Notes: generated from the sequence alone by a model not told the origin. Positions 1 to 6,409 are shown, counted from the stretch's first letter. The stretch: 6,596 nucleotides of DNA from an uncultured Rikenella sp. (GCF_910579375.1 NZ_CAJTUJ010000110.1:1-6596), one strand, 5' to 3'. Program-made: numbers and translations.

Positions 1-13
1 AAAAAGACTTCAG

Positions 14-36
14 AGCGCATCCCTGCGGGATGCGCT
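14..36 (-). terminator. Hairpin after V-ATPase subunit B, possible terminator
   Basis: A perfect 10-bp inverted repeat (AGCGCATCCC, then GGGATGCGCT) encloses a 3-base loop. It lies about 55 bp past the subunit B stop. Read on the minus strand, the hairpin is followed after eight bases by TTTTT (positions 5-1), so it resembles an intrinsic terminator with a displaced U-run. It could instead be an intergenic hairpin repeat, because its TGC loop matches that of a hairpin at 6384-6400. A real terminator here would end the transcript before the expected subunit D, I and K genes. Confidence 0.4.
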
Positions 37-90
37 GGCCGTGTCTACCCGCACCAACCTCTCTTTGAACAAAAGAACGATAAATCGAAA

Positions 91-1419
91 CTACGCCGTC
101 TGCGTCGTCGGCCAATACTTCTTCAGTATGGCCTCCTTGATCGCCACCTCGCTCGGCGAGAAATACTTCGCGAACAAGCGCCACGCCGTATCCAGCATCT
201 GCGTGATGTCGATATTGATATCGATGGCAAGTAATTCTTCCGAGTACTCCCGCGCAAAGTCCAGCGTCCGTTTGTCGTAATCCGACAAATCGAACCCATT
301 CTCCAGCTTCGTCCGCGCATTCGCCGCATCCGAGTACAAACGCACCGCCGCATTCATCACCTGCGGGTGATCCTCGCGCGTCTTCTTGCCGATCACCAGC
401 TGCTTCAAACGCGACAACGACCGGAACGGGTCGACGATCACCTTGCCGATCTCCGCATCATTGCGCAGGAACAGCTGCCCCTCCGTGATATACCCCGTGT
501 TGTCCGGAATCGCATGCGTGATATCCCCGTCGTTGAGCGTCGTCACCGCCAGAATCGTAATCGACCCCCCGTTCGGCAACTGCACCGCTTTTTCATAGAT
601 TTTGGCCAAGTCCGAATACAACGACCCCGGCATAGAGTCCTTCGACGGAATCTGATCCATACGGTTCGAGACAATCGCCAGCGCATCCGCATAGAGCGTC
701 ATGTCCGTCAGCAACACCAAGACCTTCTCCCCCTTGTCCACCGCAAAGTACTCCGCCGCCGTGAGCGCCATATCCGGCACCAGCAGCCGTTCCACCGGCG
801 GATTGTCCGTCGTATTCACGAACGAGACGATCCGATCCAACACCCCCGCATTATCGAACACCGTCTTATAATACAAGTAGTCGTCATTCGTCAACCCCAT
901 CCCTCCGAGAATAATCTTGTCCACCTGCGCCCTGAGGGCCACCATCGCCATCACCTGGTTGTACGGCTGGTTCGGATCCGCAAAGAACGGAATCTTCTGC
1001 CCCGACACCAGCGTGTTATTGAGGTCGATCCCCGCAATCCCCGTGGCAATCAGCTCGCTCGGCTGCTTCCGGCGGTACGGATTGACCGTCGGCCCGCCGA
1101 TTTCGCGTTCCTCTCCCTCGATCGGCGCCCCGTCCAGCGGATCGCCGTAAGCATTGAAGAAACGCCCCGCCAGCTGGTCGCTCACCTTGAGCATCGGCGG
1201 ATGGTGCAGGAACACCACCTCCGCATCGGTCGGAATCCCCTCCGTCCCCGCAAACACCTGCAACGTCACCGCATCCCCCGCCACCTTCACCACCTGCGCC
1301 AAACGCTCCCCCACCATCGCCAGTTCATCGTTCGCCGCCCCCTCCGCGCGGAGCGTCACCGTCGCTTTCGTAATCGCCGTCAGCTGCGTGTATATCTTCT
1401 GAAACCCTTGTGTCTCCAT
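91..1419 (-). CDS. atpB: V-type ATP synthase subunit B (non-catalytic)
   Basis: This 442-residue protein is the non-catalytic B subunit of a V/A-type ATPase. It alternates with A in the A3B3 head on the cytoplasmic side of the membrane. The N-terminal barrel covers roughly residues 1-75. The central nucleotide-binding domain follows, with NPYRRKQPSE at 113-122 and the B-type GIAGIDLNNTLVSGQKIPFF at 127-146. The latter replaces a true Walker A P-loop, as expected for B. LVLLTDMTLYADAL is at 234-247. SLSRL at 334-338 probably carries the conserved arginine at the A/B interface, and KTREDH lies at 346-351. The C-terminal helical domain ends the protein. The ATG at 1419 is chosen because family homology begins there; the open frame runs upstream to 1674 but that part overlaps the SUFU gene and is unlike any B subunit. 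The length is near that of other bacterial B subunits. It follows the SUFU gene by 35 bp in the same operon. Confidence 0.96.
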   Translation of the reverse strand: METQGFQKIYTQLTAITKATVTLRAEGAANDELAMVGERLAQVVKVAGDAVTLQVFAGTEGIPTDAEVVFLHHPPMLKVSDQLAGRFFNAYGDPLDGAPIEGEEREIGGPTVNPYRRKQPSELIATGIAGIDLNNTLVSGQKIPFFADPNQPYNQVMAMVALRAQVDKIILGGMGLTNDDYLYYKTVFDNAGVLDRIVSFVNTTDNPPVERLLVPDMALTAAEYFAVDKGEKVLVLLTDMTLYADALAIVSNRMDQIPSKDSMPGSLYSDLAKIYEKAVQLPNGGSITILAVTTLNDGDITHAIPDNTGYITEGQLFLRNDAEIGKVIVDPFRSLSRLKQLVIGKKTREDHPQVMNAAVRLYSDAANARTKLENGFDLSDYDKRTLDFAREYSEELLAIDINIDITQMLDTAWRLFAKYFSPSEVAIKEAILKKYWPTTQTA

Positions 1420-1454
1420 ATGATCTGTGTTTTTAATTCTCAATCCCGAATGTA

Positions 1455-2054
1455 TCAAAGGAACGATGTCCGTTCCGGATCCGTCAGGTCCGGATCCTCC
1501 CGTTCCATCGCCTCGCAGAAGTCGTCGACGCCCCGTTCCACGATGTATTCCAACTCCCGATCCGTAATCGGCACGGCCTGCAGCCACAGTATCCGTTCCG
1601 TCCCGCCCTCGAGGGTGTATCCTCTGGAAAAGACCGCCCCGTCGTCCCACATGAACGGTTCCGCAAGGAAACAATGTTTGAGCTCCGATCCCGGCAGTTC
1701 GACCGTATTTTTAAATACGATCCCCGGCCTGACCGTCCCCCCGTCCAACGCACAGGCATAAGCCAGATGCGCCAGCGTATCGATCCGTTCGTCGCGGATC
1801 GCCAGCACGAGTTCCACCGGCACCTCCCGGACCGATCCGTCTTTCATCTCCACCCGATTGGGCCGGAGCGCCACCCCTGCCGTAGCCATCAGCCGGATGG
1901 CCGGAAAGCCTTTCATCCGACCGCTGACGATGTGAATCGGCGGAAACTCCCGCTGATTCGCCAAGTGCACCCGCGTCTCCTCGGTCCCGTCCCCTCCCTC
2001 GCACTCGTCGAACAGCCGAATGGTCATCGTCTCGATCTGTGTTTCGTCCACCAT
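1455..2054 (-). CDS. SUFU (suppressor of fused) domain protein within the V-ATPase operon
   Basis: This 199-residue protein has no signal peptide or membrane segment and is probably cytoplasmic. The C-terminal half resembles the SUFU fold: LAHLAYACALDGG, then a P-G-(S/T) stretch with LPGSELKHCFLAEPF, then ILWLQAVPITDRELEYIVER followed by an acidic tail. The W-L-Q-x-V-P-I-T-x-x-E motif with the following G-x-D is the family's clearest mark. Bacterial SUFU domains are known as stand-alone proteins and as immunity proteins in polymorphic toxin systems; no toxin gene is visible here. The ATG at 2054 is preferred over a TTG two codons upstream. It lies 13 bp past the subunit A stop, so co-transcription with A and B is very likely. 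SUFU is not a V-ATPase subunit, and its place between A and B is unusual. A 9-bp direct repeat flanks the gene. The role is unknown: it could be an accessory or assembly factor, or a passenger gene. Confidence 0.8.
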   Translation of the reverse strand: MVDETQIETMTIRLFDECEGGDGTEETRVHLANQREFPPIHIVSGRMKGFPAIRLMATAGVALRPNRVEMKDGSVREVPVELVLAIRDERIDTLAHLAYACALDGGTVRPGIVFKNTVELPGSELKHCFLAEPFMWDDGAVFSRGYTLEGGTERILWLQAVPITDRELEYIVERGVDDFCEAMEREDPDLTDPERTSFL

Positions 2055-2067
2055 AATCAATCCCGCG

Positions 2068-3828
2068 CTATTGCTGTTGCTCCTTGAGGATATCCTGCAC
2101 CGCTTCGTAATGCCTGCGGAAATCTTCCCCCTCGAACGTCGAGAAGTTCATCTGCCGCAGCTCGTTGATCAGCCGTTTGTAGTACGCCACACACTCCTCG
2201 AAATCCGCGAATTGGAACGTCCGGCCGCAAATGTCCATCACCAGATCGAACATATAGACCTGCCGCTCCATCGGACAGTTCGCGTCCGTCGCATCGAACG
2301 AGTCCTGTTGCAGAATGATGAAGTCCAGCAGCTCCGACTTCCAATACCTGTCGTGATACTCCACCGGCACCCCGTCGTCCCCCAGAATGTTGATCTGTTC
2401 GAACGCCTCCTTTCCCCGCTGCACCATCGCCTTGGACGCCAGCACCTTCGTCACCCAATCCCCCCCGTAGTTTTCGTCCAGATAGCCGATGATTTCCGGA
2501 TACTCCAGGTACTTCGAATAGCTTTCCAGCGGGTCGATCGCCGGATAGCGCTTCGAGTCCGCCCGCGCCTGCGACAGCGCATAGAAACACCTCGCCGCCT
2601 TCTTCGTAGACTCCGTCACCGGCTCCTTGAGGTTCCCCCCCGCCGGCGACACCGTCCCGATGAAAGTCACCGACCCCGTCTCCCCGTTATTCAGGTAGAC
2701 GAAGCCCGCCCGCGCGTAGAAGTTCGAAATGATCGCCGACAAGTCCACCGGAAAGGCATCCTGCCCCGGCAACTCCTCCAACCGGTTCGACATCTCGCGG
2801 AGCGCCTGCGCCCAGCGCGACGTCGAGTCCGCCAAAAGCAAAACCTTCAGCCCCATCGCCCGGTAGTATTCCCCCAGCGTCATCGCCGTATAGACCGACG
2901 CCTCCCTCGCCGACACCGGCATATTGGACGTATTCGCGATAATCGTCGTCCGCTCCATCAGCTTCCTGCCCGTCCTCGGGTCGTCCAGCTCCGGGAACTC
3001 GACGAACGTCTCCACCACCTCATTGGCCCGCTCCCCGCACGCCGCGATAATGATGACATCCGCATTGGCCTGCTTCGAAATCCCGTGCTGCAACACCGTC
3101 TTCCCCGCCCCGAACGGCCCGGGAATAAACCCCGTCCCCCCTTCGGCAATCGGGTTGAACGTATCGATCGCCCGGAAGCCCGTCTCCATCGTCCTGAACG
3201 GCCTCGGTTTGTCCCTGAACGCCGTGATCGGCACCTTCACCGGCCACCGCTGCATCATCGACAACCCGTGCTCCACCCCGTCCGCATCCACCACCGTGGC
3301 GATCACGTCCGTAATCTTGTAATTCCCCGCCGTCGCAATCCACTTCAGCCGATACACCCCCTCCATCTTGAACGGCACCATGATCTTGTGCTGCAACCAC
3401 CCCTCCGGCACCCACCCCAGCCAGTCGCCCGCCCTGACCTCCTGATTTTCAGCAGCGACCAGCGGCGTAAAGTCCCATCTCGACTCGAAATCCAGCGGCG
3501 CATTGTACTCCCCCCGCTTGAGGAACACCCCCTCCATCGCCTTCAGGTCGTTCTGCAAACCGTCGTAGATGCGGGTCAGAATCCCCGGCCCGAGCGTCGC
3601 CTCGAGCATATGCCCCTCGAACTCGACGCGCGTCCCCCCCCTTAAGCCCCTGGTGCTCTCGAACACCTGCACATAAGCCCGGTCTCCGATCACCTTGATG
3701 ACCTCGGCCATGAGTCTGACCCCTCCGTCCATCAAGATGTAGCAGATTTCGTTCTGTGACACCGGCCCCGACGTTTTCACCGTGACCAGATTGGCAATAA
3801 TGCCGATCACTTCACCCGTAGTTTTCAT
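2068..3828 (-). CDS. atpA: V-type ATP synthase subunit A (catalytic)
   Basis: This 586-residue protein is the catalytic A subunit of a V/A-type ATPase; it couples ATP hydrolysis or synthesis to rotation of the central stalk. The N-terminal barrel covers roughly residues 1-70. The bulge or non-homologous region, which distinguishes A from F-type beta subunits, covers about 110-190. The Walker A loop GPFGAGKT is at 237-244 with K243 and T244. CGERANE at 264-270 holds the catalytic glutamate E266; most relatives have GERGNE. Walker B leads into ADSTSRWAQALREMSNRLEE at 333-352. VSPAGGN at 393-399 and the C-terminal helical domain with QQDSFDATD complete the family pattern. All expected catalytic residues are present and the length is normal. 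The ATG at 3828 follows the DUF2764 stop by 47 bp. That spacer is A/T-rich on its 3' side and shows no clear Shine-Dalgarno sequence, which is common in Bacteroidetes. Confidence 0.97.
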   Translation of the reverse strand: MKTTGEVIGIIANLVTVKTSGPVSQNEICYILMDGGVRLMAEVIKVIGDRAYVQVFESTRGLRGGTRVEFEGHMLEATLGPGILTRIYDGLQNDLKAMEGVFLKRGEYNAPLDFESRWDFTPLVAAENQEVRAGDWLGWVPEGWLQHKIMVPFKMEGVYRLKWIATAGNYKITDVIATVVDADGVEHGLSMMQRWPVKVPITAFRDKPRPFRTMETGFRAIDTFNPIAEGGTGFIPGPFGAGKTVLQHGISKQANADVIIIAACGERANEVVETFVEFPELDDPRTGRKLMERTTIIANTSNMPVSAREASVYTAMTLGEYYRAMGLKVLLLADSTSRWAQALREMSNRLEELPGQDAFPVDLSAIISNFYARAGFVYLNNGETGSVTFIGTVSPAGGNLKEPVTESTKKAARCFYALSQARADSKRYPAIDPLESYSKYLEYPEIIGYLDENYGGDWVTKVLASKAMVQRGKEAFEQINILGDDGVPVEYHDRYWKSELLDFIILQQDSFDATDANCPMERQVYMFDLVMDICGRTFQFADFEECVAYYKRLINELRQMNFSTFEGEDFRRHYEAVQDILKEQQQ

Positions 3829-3875
3829 AGTATGGTTCTATTCATTTTTACATTTTCAATCCGCTCCTCCGCCCC

Positions 3876-4844
3876 TCACCGCCTCGCCGTGGCCCTTCCG
3901 ATCGCCTCCGCCTCCGTGAGCCCCGCCACCAGTTCTCGAAACTCCTCCCGTCCCCGTCCCGCCTCCAACGCCGTCCAGCGATAGAGAATATTCAACCGGA
4001 TCAGGTAATCCATCACCCTCCCCACCCCGAAATAGTCCTGCTCCGCCAAGTCGTCCGCCATCCTCACCCGCAGCGCATCCATCCTCCGCTCCCGTTCCAC
4101 GAAATCCTCCGTCTCCAAGACTTGCAACACCTCCTCCGTGTACGGGAAACGATCCCTCATCCCGAAATCCTGCGCCAGCCCGCTGACATACGCCTCTCTG
4201 AGCTCCTGCCGCTCCTCCACGATCATCCTCGCCCTGACCTCCGCCGGCCACCCCAGCTGCCTCGCCTTGTAAGCCGCCACGATATTCCGCACCGTCCGGT
4301 CATACTCCGCCCACCGCCGCAAGAACTCCGGCAACCGCGCCACGAGCCCGAACCATCCGCTCCCCTCCGCCGTCCCCTCGCAGACCCGGTAGAAATTCAG
4401 GAACAGCTCCCGTTCCAAGTCCTCGACACTCAGCGGCGCCAACTCTCCCGCCCCCTCCTCGGCCTGCCCTCCCCGGAAGCGTTCCACCACCGCCCTGATC
4501 GCCGCCGGAACAGCCAGCTCCTCCTCCCTCGCCGCCAACTCCTCCGGCAGCAGCGTGCCTTCACCCTCCCCCTCGACCGTGCGATCCACCAGCAGCGCCA
4601 CCTCCTTGTGCGAGAGATTCCCCAGCACATTGAACGGCAGCCCCGTCCGCTTGACATACCCCACGATATTCAGAATATCGTAGTACGTGTACAAGAGCTC
4701 CACGGCCCTCCGATCCGCCGGCGCCAACTCCCCGAGGATCGTCCGTTTGATCTCCGGCACATCGATTTTGAGCCCCCCCGCCGCAGCCGCCTCTATATCG
4801 AACGGATACTCCGTCAGGCCCGCCACCAGATAGTAATACTGCAT
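3876..4844 (-). CDS. DUF2764 family protein, probable V-ATPase subunit C equivalent
   Basis: This 322-residue, largely helical protein begins MQYYYLVAGLTEYPFD, typical of the DUF2764 family. Genes of this family sit between subunits E and A in the V-ATPase operons of Bacteroidetes, Chlamydiae and spirochaetes, where no recognisable subunit C gene is found. The inferred role is therefore that of subunit C (eukaryotic d): docking the central stalk on the membrane c/K ring. In support, the sequence is rich in acidic and arginine residues. It also has repeated L/Y-rich helices, such as LLYTYYDILNIVGYV near residue 50 and YFGVGRVMDYLIRLNILYRW near 272-291, that resemble helical C-type subunits. 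It has no signal peptide or transmembrane segment. A possible ribosome-binding AGGA lies about 11 bases before the ATG. The gene is 26 bp after subunit E. Family assignment is good; function is inferred from gene order. Confidence 0.88.
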   Translation of the reverse strand: MQYYYLVAGLTEYPFDIEAAAAGGLKIDVPEIKRTILGELAPADRRAVELLYTYYDILNIVGYVKRTGLPFNVLGNLSHKEVALLVDRTVEGEGEGTLLPEELAAREEELAVPAAIRAVVERFRGGQAEEGAGELAPLSVEDLERELFLNFYRVCEGTAEGSGWFGLVARLPEFLRRWAEYDRTVRNIVAAYKARQLGWPAEVRARMIVEERQELREAYVSGLAQDFGMRDRFPYTEEVLQVLETEDFVERERRMDALRVRMADDLAEQDYFGVGRVMDYLIRLNILYRWTALEAGRGREEFRELVAGLTEAEAIGRATARR

Positions 4845-4870
4845 AATTCGCTGATCCTAAAAGACAAAAA

Positions 4871-5497
4871 CTACTTCTTCTCCGCCGCCTCATCCCCGAA
4901 CAACAGCCCCGCCACCTTCGGCCGCAGGTACGAACGGAACAACGCGTCGAAATCGGCATCCGAGAACCCGATATAATATCCCCCCTCCCTGACAGCGATC
5001 CGGAAGGGCACCTTCACGCGTGCATCCGTCCAGACCTCTATCCCGTTTTCCGCCCCGAAACGTTCGGCCAGCGCACTCCTGACCGCCTCGACGAGCTCTC
5101 CCCCCTGTGCCTCCGGCAGCACGACCCCGAGTCCCTGTGCGGGATCCATCCGCGCCACCGCCTGCACCGCGAGCTCCTTGATAAAAGAGCCATCCCTCCA
5201 CGCCTCCGCCACCTTCGGCGTCACGACCTCCATCTGCACCATCCCCTCGATCTGCTGCCTGAGTGCGCTTTTGAGCTGTCCGGCCGCCATCCTCACCTCG
5301 TTTTCGGCATTGGCCGCCAACTGTTTGGCCGCCTTCTCCGCCGCCGCGACAATCTCCTTCGCCTTTTCCTGCGCCTCGGCCAGCACACGTTCGGCCTCCC
5401 GTTTGGCCTGTTCGCGCACCGCTTCCGCCTCGGCCCGCCCTTTCGAAAGTCCCTCGTTATAGAGTTTTTCGGTGAGTTCTTGCAATTTGTTTTCCAT
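4871..5497 (-). CDS. atpE: V-type ATP synthase subunit E (peripheral stalk)
   Basis: This 208-residue protein is the first gene of the operon and the peripheral stalk E subunit, which pairs with a G/H-type helix and holds the A3B3 head against rotation. Residues 1 to about 85 form a long charged alpha-helix rich in A, E, K, Q and R (for example GRAEAEAVREQAKREAERVL), the usual E-subunit coiled coil. Residues from about 90 form the C-terminal globular domain that binds the top of the head, with KVPFRIAVREGGYYIGFSDADFDALF and the final RSYLRPKVAGLLFG. The ATG at 5497 opens the coiled coil with no earlier in-frame ATG that extends homology. Length and domain layout are normal. No separate G/H subunit gene is visible in the window; in this type of operon the partner is often unrecognised or encoded elsewhere. 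Confidence 0.93.
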   Translation of the reverse strand: MENKLQELTEKLYNEGLSKGRAEAEAVREQAKREAERVLAEAQEKAKEIVAAAEKAAKQLAANAENEVRMAAGQLKSALRQQIEGMVQMEVVTPKVAEAWRDGSFIKELAVQAVARMDPAQGLGVVLPEAQGGELVEAVRSALAERFGAENGIEVWTDARVKVPFRIAVREGGYYIGFSDADFDALFRSYLRPKVAGLLFGDEAAEKK

Positions 5498-5560
5498 GAT
5501 CCGTCTGAATATGATGCGTATTTATTTCCACTTTATGTCCGTATTCGGTTTCATCTCTCC
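5498..5560 (-). promoter_or_regulatory. Short leader and likely promoter region of the V-ATPase operon
   Basis: Only about 63 bp separate the subunit E start codon from the first cassette of the divergent plus-strand array. The stretch is more A/T-rich than its surroundings (minus strand: GGAAATAAATACGCATCATA), as expected near a promoter or an untranslated leader. I do not see a good match to the Bacteroidetes -7 element TAnnTTTG at a proper distance, and no strong Shine-Dalgarno sequence precedes the ATG. The promoter is therefore either non-consensus here or lies inside the cassette array upstream. Confidence 0.3.
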
Positions 5561-5743
5561 GCCCCGGGCTGCCGTCAGCGGGCTTCGGGTTTGTTGGGCG
5601 GTAACAGTGACAATGGATACAGCTGGGCTTCTGCGGCCAGCGGCATCGATGGCATGCTCCTGGAATTCCGTGTGCAGTTCCTCATTACCGGTTATGCTGT
5701 CAGCCGCACCTACGGTTTTCAGTTGCGTTGCCTCTCGGAATAA
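5561..5743 (+). pseudogene. Cassette 1: promoterless C-terminal fragment, FISUMP/C-type-lectin-like
   Basis: This open stretch encodes about 60 residues, from APGCRQRASG to GFQLRCLSE and a TAA stop. The pattern G-x-R...SG.L....NGYSW.SA...G....L.F......GFQLRC is that of the C-terminal end of FISUMP-type or C-type-lectin-like domains. These end many secreted lipoproteins and fimbria-associated proteins of gut Bacteroidales. The frame can be extended upstream to an ATG at 5480, but that part lies opposite the subunit E start and its leader and has no resemblance to the family, so I do not call it a gene. There is no signal peptide, lipobox or N-terminal domain, so it cannot work alone. It is likely a silent donor cassette; a decayed gene end is the alternative. 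The family assignment rests on pattern recognition only. Confidence 0.6.
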
Positions 5744-5744
5744 A

Positions 5745-5942
5745 CGGAGCCCCGCCCCGGGCTACCGCGGCCCGAATACAAGCGGAGCATTAAACCTCGT
5801 TGGCGGTAACGGCTTCAGTTGGTCCTCGGCCACAACCGATAAATTTAGCAGTCCGTTTTTACGTTTTACTACGACTACCCTTAATCCTTGCTACGCAGAT
5901 CACCGTTCCCTCGGTGTTCAGTTGCGTTGCCTCTCGGAATAA
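5745..5942 (+). pseudogene. Cassette 2: promoterless C-terminal fragment, FISUMP/C-type-lectin-like
   Basis: This fragment encodes about 65 residues, from RSPAPGYRGPNTSGALNLVG through NGFSWSSATTD to GVQLRCLSE and a TAA stop. It best fits the family pattern: P-G-Y-R, S-G-A-L-N-x-V-G, G-F-S-W-S-S-A, then a divergent stretch with L-N-P before the shared end. It lies in a different frame from cassettes 1 and 3 and starts one base after the cassette 1 stop, so it is not an in-frame continuation. No start codon or ribosome-binding site serves it. The central residues (about 28-50) are unlike those of the other cassettes, as expected if this region forms the variable ligand-binding face. The function is inferred from arrangement and pattern. 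Confidence 0.6.
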
Positions 5943-5944
5943 AC

Positions 5945-6133
5945 GGTGCGGGCTCGGGCTACCGCAATCCGCTTTCAGGCATTCTGATGAGCGTCAGCCA
6001 CGAAGGTTCCACTTTATCCTCCACCGTCAACGGAACGAACGTTCTGTTTTTGTTTTCCACCTCCGGCGCCCTCGACCCCACTCACACCTACTTTCGCGCC
6101 ACCGGTTTTCAGTTGCGTTACCTCTCGGAATAA
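5945..6133 (+). pseudogene. Cassette 3: promoterless C-terminal fragment, FISUMP/C-type-lectin-like
   Basis: This last unit encodes about 62 residues, from GAGSGYRNPLSGIL to ATGFQLRYLSE and a TAA stop. It keeps the S-G-Y-R start, the L-D-P step and the GFQLR end. It has lost the tryptophan of the S-W-(A/S)-S motif (here STLSS) and has tyrosine where the other two have cysteine in RCLSE. It contains no cysteine at all, whereas cassettes 1 and 2 each have two. As with its neighbours there is no start signal and no N-terminal partner. A terminator-like hairpin follows within a few bases, which suggests that the end of a gene-like unit was copied here or that this was once the 3' end of the parent gene. 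Confidence 0.58.
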
Positions 6134-6138
6134 ACAGG

Positions 6139-6155
6139 CACCCACAGGGTGTTTT
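6139..6155 (+). terminator. Weak intrinsic terminator after the cassette array
   Basis: CACCC and GGGTG form a 5-bp stem around a 3-base loop, and TTTTA follows directly. In RNA, G-U pairs could extend the stem by one or two positions. It begins only five bases after the stop of cassette 3. The short stem makes it a modest terminator, but position and the T-run fit transcription on the plus strand ending here. Confidence 0.4.
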
Positions 6156-6260
6156 ATTGGCCGCCTCTACCCTACTTTTGTTTGACGTTGGCGGGTCGGA
6201 CACCCGGGCAAGGCGGCTAGTAAAAGACGCTGTGCGTCTCTCCCGAGGGACGCGTCCGGC

Positions 6261-6290
6261 CCGCGCGACTCTGCGAGCCGCAACTGCAAC
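6261..6290. repeat. Direct repeat R1, copy a
   Basis: This 30-bp sequence recurs at 6380-6409 with a single substitution (6278 against 6397). It holds a 7-bp inverted repeat with a TGC loop, followed by AACTGCAAC. In this copy the stem has one A/C mismatch, which becomes a G-U pair if the minus strand is transcribed. Confidence 0.8.
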
Positions 6291-6310
6291 AGCCTATTTA
6301 ACCTACAATA

Positions 6311-6363
6311 AGTTCGCCGCCAACGGTGAATGCAACGAGCCCCGACGAGTTGCAGTACGCCGC
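6311..6363. repeat. Direct repeat R2, copy a
   Basis: This 53-bp sequence begins AGTTCGCCGCCA and ends GCAGTACGCCGC. It recurs at 6537-6590 with several substitutions and a one-base length difference. The block GACGAGTTGCAGT is identical in both copies. Confidence 0.75.
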
Positions 6364-6379
6364 GTGGGGTGGCGGCGAA

Positions 6380-6409
6380 CCGCGCGACTCTGCGAGTCGC
6401 AACTGCAAC
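6380..6409. repeat. Direct repeat R1, copy b, with perfect hairpin
   Basis: This is the second copy of the 30-bp repeat at 6261. Here the inverted repeat is perfect: GCGACTC, loop TGC, GAGTCGC (6384-6400). The distance between the copies is 119 bp, not a multiple of three. Confidence 0.8.

Larger units (their letters stand above)
5561..6138 (+). repeat. Tandem array of three variable C-terminal cassettes
   Basis: Three units of about 190-200 bp follow one another on the plus strand. Each starts with a conserved block reading GGGCTACCGC (5566, with two substitutions; 5759; 5956). Each ends with a block of about 28 bp that starts CAGTTGCGTTGCCTCTCGG and runs through the TAA stop into following non-coding bases (5720-5747, 5919-5946, and 6110-6138 with one substitution and a small insertion). 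Between these edges the nucleotide sequences have little in common, although the encoded proteins share a pattern. The stop-to-stop spacing is 199 and 191 bp, so the units are not in one reading frame. This is the layout of silent 3' donor cassettes rather than of a repeat protein. Confidence 0.75.

Noticed and set aside
1420..1674. N-terminal extension of subunit B up to an ATG at 1674
   Set aside because: The extra 85 codons overlap the SUFU gene in another frame and have no resemblance to B subunits; family homology begins at the ATG at 1419.
2020..3645. Plus-strand open frame of 541 codons opposite subunit A, and similar long frames opposite B (367-1761) and DUF2764 (4122-4976)
   Set aside because: They are antisense shadows of GC-rich genes, full of Arg, His and Pro with no domain pattern, and the minus-strand frames have complete catalytic motifs.
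5561..6138. Diversity-generating retroelement with template and variable repeats
   Set aside because: The domain type is a known retroelement target, but the cassettes differ at all bases and in length rather than mainly at adenines, and no reverse transcriptase is in the window.
5561..6138. Integron-type gene cassette array
   Set aside because: I see no attC-like sites and no integrase gene; the conserved blocks belong to the coding ends themselves.
5720..6405. Shared 8-mer CAGTTGCG in cassette ends and, inverted, in the R1 repeats
   Set aside because: Eight bases in a GC-rich region is too little to link the two repeat families; the flanking bases do not match.
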